Source of the DNA: JBDKTH01 sp964558295
Lineage (GTDB): Bacteria > Planctomycetota > Planctomycetia > Pirellulales > Thermoguttaceae
Assembly: GCA_964558295.1 (NCBI GenBank)
Contig: CAZLDQ010000211.1
Span: 1 to 9,911 of the forward strand
Length of the DNA: 9,911 nucleotides
Reading direction: 5' to 3'
How positions within the stretch are numbered: the first letter of the stretch is position 1; each line of letters starts with the position of its first letter. Made by a program: the position numbers and the translations under genes. Under the pieces are notes generated by a model. It had not been told where the DNA came from. It did no database searches and was given only the letters and a program-made list of their open reading frames with translations. This document shows, piece by piece, positions 7,029 to 9,911 of this stretch.

Positions 7029-7046
7029 CTGTGAATTATATCACAG
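7029..7046. promoter_or_regulatory. CRP/FNR-family operator palindrome upstream of hydE
   Basis: CTGTGAATTATATCACAG is a perfect inverted repeat with 6-bp arms and a 6-bp spacer. It contains TGTGA-N6-TCACA, the consensus for CRP-type members of the CRP/FNR regulator family. It lies in the gap between hydE (minus) and the deoxyhypusine-synthase-like gene (plus), about 41 nt from the hydE ATG and more than 220 nt from the other gene, so control of hydE is more likely. The site overlaps the predicted -10, which suggests repression, or a regulator acting at a different promoter. Which family member binds is not visible here. Confidence 0.6.
7035..7043 (-). promoter_or_regulatory. Extended -10 promoter of the hydE-hydG-aspA run
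   Basis: On the minus strand the palindrome reads TGATATAAT, a TGn extension followed by a perfect TATAAT. Transcription would start around 7028, giving a leader of about 40 nt before hydE. No good -35 lies 17 nt upstream, which fits an extended -10 or activator-dependent promoter. Because the TATAAT arises from the palindrome spacer and part of its arm, chance overlap cannot be excluded. Confidence 0.45.
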
Positions 7047-7269
7047 ACCTCAGACAATAATAGAGAGGGCAGGTCGTAGGCGGAGTTTTCTGGTGTCCGG
7101 TTGTAGGTCGGCAAGGTTTAGCGCAGACAGCCAACCGCCACTCTAGCGGAGGGGCCAGGGAGGTCTTTCTTCTGGAGTATTCCCCCATTAGAGCCAAATG
7201 GCATAGAATAACAGATATTGAACGGTTTAACTAGAAAGCAACTAGCGGGGCATCGCCTAAGCCATTCTC

Positions 7270-8358
7270 TTGCCTGCCGCCAGAACCAACCCAGCCCAAG
7301 CAGTCCCGATTAGCGAGAAACGCGATTACCTGACCAAGACGATCGAGCAGATCGACCTTAGCCAACACAACGTGGTCTCCCTGGTTGAAGCGATGCGTCA
7401 CATGGCGTATAGCTCGCGCGACTTGGCCCGGGCGGCGGAAATCTATGACCGGATGCTCCAGGACCCGGATTGCGGGATTATCCTTTGCCTGGCGGGGTCG
7501 CTGGTCAGCGCGGGACTCAAAAAGGTGTTTGCCGACATGGTCCGCCTCCACATGGTCGACGTTGTCGTCTCGACCGGAGCGAACATCGTCGACCAGGATT
7601 TCTTCGAGGCTCTCGGCTTCCGGCACTACATCGCCGACGACTACCTCAAGACGGGCGTCAAGGACGACGAACTCCGCGAGTTGGGAATCGATCGGATCTA
7701 CGACACCCTGATCGACGAAGACGAACTGCGCGAGTGCGACGACACAACCCGGCGAATCGCCGACGAACTGGAACCACGTCCCTACTCCTCGCGCGAGTTT
7801 ATCCAAGCGATGGGGGCTTACCTCGACCGTCGAGAGACGAAACCGGTCGACTCGATCGTCTATGAGGCGTGGAAGGCGGACGTGCCGATCTTCTGCCCGG
7901 CGTTCAGCGACTGCTCGGCCGGCTTTGGCTTGGTGGTTCATCAGGTCCGCCGTGGCGACGCGCCGAAGGTATCGATCGATAGCGCCAAAGATTTCCACGA
8001 ACTGACCCAAGTGAAAATGAGCATCGGCCAGACGGGGCTGTTCATGGTCGGCGGCGGCGTGCCGAAGAATTTCGCACAGGACATCGTCGTGGCGGCCGAT
8101 ATCCTCGGCGCCAACGCGCCGATGCACAAATACGCCGTGCAGATCACCGTGGCCGACGTGCGCGACGGCGCCCTGTCGAGCAGCACGCTCCGCGAGGCGA
8201 CCAGTTGGGGGAAGGTCGATACGAGCTTCGAACAGATGGTCTACAGCGAAGCCACCCTGGCGGTCCCGCTCATTGTCGGCTATGCCTACCACCAGGGCCA
8301 CTGGCGGGGCCGGCAAGCCCGGCAGTTCAGCCGGCAGTGGGAAGCCTGCACACTTTAG
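7270..8358 (+). CDS. Deoxyhypusine synthase family protein (possible homospermidine synthase)
   Basis: The 362-residue product belongs to the NAD-dependent deoxyhypusine synthase family. Visible signs are STGAN (101-105) in the nucleotide-binding part, GGGVPKNF (261-268), and TSWGKV (311-316), where K315 matches the lysine that forms the covalent imine in the eukaryotic enzyme. Length matches the family. Bacteria lack the eIF5A substrate, so bacterial members are thought to act instead on small amines, with homospermidine formation from putrescine or spermidine a leading possibility; the exact substrate cannot be read here. The frame opens after a stop at 7258-7260 and holds no ATG before the conserved region, so the TTG at 7270 is the best start (an ATT at 7264 is the alternative); no Shine-Dalgarno site supports it. 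The gene diverges from hydE and overlaps the next gene tail-to-tail by 32 nt. Confidence 0.85.
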   Translation: MPAARTNPAQAVPISEKRDYLTKTIEQIDLSQHNVVSLVEAMRHMAYSSRDLARAAEIYDRMLQDPDCGIILCLAGSLVSAGLKKVFADMVRLHMVDVVVSTGANIVDQDFFEALGFRHYIADDYLKTGVKDDELRELGIDRIYDTLIDEDELRECDDTTRRIADELEPRPYSSREFIQAMGAYLDRRETKPVDSIVYEAWKADVPIFCPAFSDCSAGFGLVVHQVRRGDAPKVSIDSAKDFHELTQVKMSIGQTGLFMVGGGVPKNFAQDIVVAADILGANAPMHKYAVQITVADVRDGALSSSTLREATSWGKVDTSFEQMVYSEATLAVPLIVGYAYHQGHWRGRQARQFSRQWEACTL

Positions 8359-9280
8359 CGTCTCTCTCTTTCCAGTCGATACCGGCCAGGTCGGCCAGGG
8401 CAAGCTGCAAAGCCTGGGTGCCCAAGCGGCCATGTCCGTGGGCGGCAACCGCCAAGTACAACTGGTGGACCAGGGCCAAGCCGGGCATGGTCAGCCCCAG
8501 ACGTTTGGACTCATCCAGGGCGATCCCCATGTCCTTGATGAAGTGTTCGACGAAGAAGCCGGGGGCGAAGTTGTTGTCGATGATCCGCGTGCCGAGGTTC
8601 GACAGCGACCAACTGGCGGCGGCCCCCGAGGCGATCGAGGCCATGACCGTCGTCAGATCGAGCCCCGCCCGGTAGGCGTAAAGCAACCCTTCGCAGACGC
8701 CGATCATGTTGCCAGCGATGACAATCTGGTTGACGAGTTTGGTATGCTGTCCGGCGCCCGGACCGCCTTGATGGATGATCGTCTTGCCCATCGCTTCCCA
8801 GCACGGGCGAAGGGCCTCGACCACGCCCTTCGCGCCGCCGATCATGATCGACAGTCGGGCTTCGCGTGCCCCGATGTCACCGCCCGAGACCGGTGCGTCA
8901 ATACTCCACACCTCCTTGGCGGCGGCCGCCTCGGCGATTTCTACCGCCAGCGAGGGGCGGCTGGTCGTCATATCGACGATCACCTTTCCCGGTTGGCAAC
9001 CGGCCAACACGCCTTCGGCGCCAAGGATCACACTCCGCACATCGGCCGGATAGCCGACGATCGTAAAGACCACGTCCGAAGCCTCCGCGACGCCCTTCGG
9101 CGTATCGGCCCAACGAGCGCCGCGACTCAAAAGGGACTCGGCCTTCTTCGGCGTGCGATTGTGCACGGTCACCGCAAACCCAGCGTCGAGCAAGTGGCCA
9201 CACATGCTGGCCCCCATCACCCCCGTGCCAATCCAGCCAATGCGAGTCTTGTCGGGTGTGATTGTGGGAATGGGGGGCAT
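8327..9280 (-). CDS. NAD(P)-dependent oxidoreductase, 3-hydroxyisobutyrate dehydrogenase family
   Basis: The 317-residue product is a beta-hydroxyacid dehydrogenase. It has an N-terminal Rossmann motif GTGVMG (18-23), the substrate-loop motif DAPVSGG (128-134) and the catalytic lysine K181 in GAGQHTKLVNQ. The all-alpha C-terminal domain includes a KD pair (249-250) typical of the family. Arginine in HNRTPKK (40-46) after the second beta strand may favour NADPH. Likely substrates are 3-hydroxyisobutyrate, tartronate semialdehyde, glyoxylate or succinic semialdehyde; sequence alone does not decide. The ATG at 9280 is supported by GGAG on the minus strand (9289-9292) at 8 nt spacing. Its upstream region is taken up by the long inverted repeat, so its promoter lies in or beyond that repeat. 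Its last 32 nt overlap the 3' end of the plus-strand gene. No functional link to the hyd genes is evident. Confidence 0.9.
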   Translation of the reverse strand: MPPIPTITPDKTRIGWIGTGVMGASMCGHLLDAGFAVTVHNRTPKKAESLLSRGARWADTPKGVAEASDVVFTIVGYPADVRSVILGAEGVLAGCQPGKVIVDMTTSRPSLAVEIAEAAAAKEVWSIDAPVSGGDIGAREARLSIMIGGAKGVVEALRPCWEAMGKTIIHQGGPGAGQHTKLVNQIVIAGNMIGVCEGLLYAYRAGLDLTTVMASIASGAAASWSLSNLGTRIIDNNFAPGFFVEHFIKDMGIALDESKRLGLTMPGLALVHQLYLAVAAHGHGRLGTQALQLALADLAGIDWKERDAKVCRLPTAG

Positions 9281-9296
9281 GGTGTGGTCTCCGAAT

Positions 9297-9444
9297 GGAA
9301 GAATGACGAATGTCGAAATTCATATGACGAAGGAATGACGAAAACGGAAGCACGAATCGTCATTTGGTCACCTTTTGCCATTCGTGCGTTGGCTTTCGTC
9401 ATTCCTTCGTCATATAGGCATTCGGCATTCGTCCTTTCATTCCC
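9297..9444. repeat. Long imperfect inverted repeat built from GAATGACGAA units
   Basis: Two arms of about 60-65 nt face each other around a loop of roughly 22 nt (9358-9379). The best paired block is a perfect 22-nt match, 9322-9343 with 9394-9415. An outer block, 9305-9317 with 9421-9433, pairs at 12 of 13 positions, and an inner block, 9350-9357 with 9380-9387, pairs at 8 of 8. The arms contain GAATGACGAA at 9301-9310 and 9333-9342 and its complement TTCGTCATTC at 9395-9404. The region is clearly richer in A and T than the genes around it. Similar GAATGACGAA-type intergenic repeats, which translate to peptides like IRHSSF, are common in planctomycete and related genomes. It may be a REP-like or non-autonomous mobile repeat; no transposase is visible. 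Confidence 0.7.
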
Positions 9445-9911
9445 AGCGATGCTCCGGCCGGTTGAGAATCTCGCTGAGAATGATGGCATTACGTAGGCTC
9501 TCGGCACTGGCCAACAACGGGGCCACCCCGGCCGCGGCCGTTGGCGGAAGAGCAGAAGGGGACAAGGGAACGCTGGCCTCCTGCGATCCGAGGCTGCTGA
9601 GATTGTGATTGAAGGTTTGACGCAGATGGTCTTGCAGGCGGTCGTCGGCCTGGGCCACCTCGGTCGTCAACTGGCCGAGGCCACCGGTGGTCAAGGTCCG
9701 TGTGGCCAGCGTTTCACCGAGACGGCCGGGGCTGGTCTCCAGCGGTTTTACTTCTCGCGGTTGCTCGACCGGCGGTCGTGGCGGCGGTGGGGCGGGGCGA
9801 ACTGGCGCCCTTGCGGGCGGCGGGGGCGGTGCGGGACTTGGGCGCGCGGGGGCAGGTCGTGCCGGGGGGGAGCCCGGACGCTGCTGGCCCGCCGGTTCAC
9901 GGCGTTCTCCG
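9437..9911 (-). CDS. C-terminal part of a proline-rich protein of unknown function
   Basis: On the minus strand the frame is open from the right edge to a TGA at 9437-9439, giving 157 visible residues with no stop; the start lies outside the window. The first 65 or so residues are dominated by proline, alanine and arginine, including runs such as PAPPPPARAP, and suggest a disordered linker. The rest is a mixed sequence with a likely helix near QADDRLQDHLRQTF and a conserved-looking end (LLASAESLRNAIILSEILNRPEHRWE region, last 26 residues). The stop codon falls at the outer edge of the inverted repeat. It reads in the same direction as the dehydrogenase gene, 156 nt ahead of it. No family was recognised. 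A shorter version from a TTG at 9694 would lose the proline-rich part and is less likely. Confidence 0.6.
   Translation of the reverse strand, partial: GERREPAGQQRPGSPPARPAPARPSPAPPPPPARAPVRPAPPPPRPPVEQPREVKPLETSPGRLGETLATRTLTTGGLGQLTTEVAQADDRLQDHLRQTFNHNLSSLGSQEASVPLSPSALPPTAAAGVAPLLASAESLRNAIILSEILNRPEHRWE

Larger units (their letters stand above)
6988..7269. other. Divergent intergenic region hydE / DHS-like gene
   Basis: At 282 nt this is the longest gene-free stretch. The half near hydE holds the CRP/FNR-like palindrome and its embedded -10. Bases 7047-7145 show no coding frame; CGGTTG near 7098 and CAACCG near 7132 could pair at long range. The AT-rich part at 7200-7240 contains TAGAAT (7204-7209), a possible weak -10 for the plus-strand gene, without a convincing -35. 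No small gene or RNA gene was recognised. Confidence 0.5.

Noticed and set aside
6268..7146. Plus-strand open frame of 292 codons
   Set aside because: It is antisense to hydE and then runs through the intergenic regulatory region, with no domain or ribosome binding site.
7229..7246. Repeated ACTAG pentamer before the TTG start as an operator
   Set aside because: Five-base direct repeats this short are expected by chance, and no larger symmetry surrounds them.
7231..8448. Minus-strand open frame of 405 codons
   Set aside because: It is antisense to the deoxyhypusine-synthase-like gene, which has clear conserved motifs. The antisense protein is a low-complexity D/V/R/H-rich sequence with no motif.
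9297..9444. CRISPR array
   Set aside because: There are no regularly spaced direct repeats with unique spacers; the structure is an inverted repeat with short irregular units.
8273..9496. Plus-strand open frame of 407 codons
   Set aside because: It is antisense to the dehydrogenase, which has an intact Rossmann motif and catalytic lysine. Its C-terminal part only translates the inverted repeat.
9217..9507. Small open frames on both strands through the inverted repeat
   Set aside because: They encode peptides such as FVIPSSY and IRHSSF that are by-products of the GAATGACGAA repeat, a known source of false gene calls.

Overview
The window looks like a piece of a GC-rich bacterial chromosome, most likely a planctomycete (Planctomycetota, Pirellulales-like) with at least some anaerobic metabolism. 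The lineage is inferred from several weak signs together: a small tandem zinc-ribbon protein, a bacterial deoxyhypusine-synthase homologue, short lipoproteins of no recognised family, few clear Shine-Dalgarno sites, and an intergenic repeat built from GAATGACGAA. No rRNA or other marker proves it.

The core (about 640-6990) is the complete accessory gene set for [FeFe]-hydrogenase H-cluster assembly. On the minus strand, in transcription order, lie hydE (radical SAM), hydG (radical SAM tyrosine lyase), aspA (aspartate ammonia-lyase) and, further on, hydF (GTPase scaffold). HydG makes CO and cyanide on an iron synthon, HydE processes that synthon, and HydF carries the assembled subcluster to the apo-hydrogenase. 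AspA can release ammonia, a possible nitrogen source for the bridging azadithiolate. No hydrogenase structural gene is visible, so the target enzyme must lie elsewhere.

The hyd series is split by a pair of plus-strand genes (2066-2984) coding for two small paralogous lipoproteins. They sit between aspA and hydF, overlap the aspA 3' end by 11 nt and diverge from hydF across a 159-nt gap. Without them, hydE-hydG-aspA-hydF would be one co-directional run. Upstream of hydE lies a perfect CRP/FNR-type palindrome, CTGTGA-N6-TCACAG, whose centre on the minus strand reads as an extended -10 promoter (TGATATAAT). This is the clearest regulatory signal in the window.

The flanks hold accessory genes. 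On the left (144-560, plus) is a protein with two identically spaced zinc ribbons, behind an extended -10 promoter. On the right are a deoxyhypusine-synthase-family protein (7270-8358, plus), a 3-hydroxyisobutyrate-dehydrogenase-like oxidoreductase (8327-9280, minus; its 3' end overlaps the previous gene by 32 nt), a long imperfect inverted repeat (about 9297-9444), and the C-terminal part of a proline-rich protein that runs off the right edge (minus).

No tRNA, rRNA, CRISPR array, transposase or convincing intrinsic terminator was seen. No gene-free stretch exceeds 300 bases; the longest is 6988-7269.
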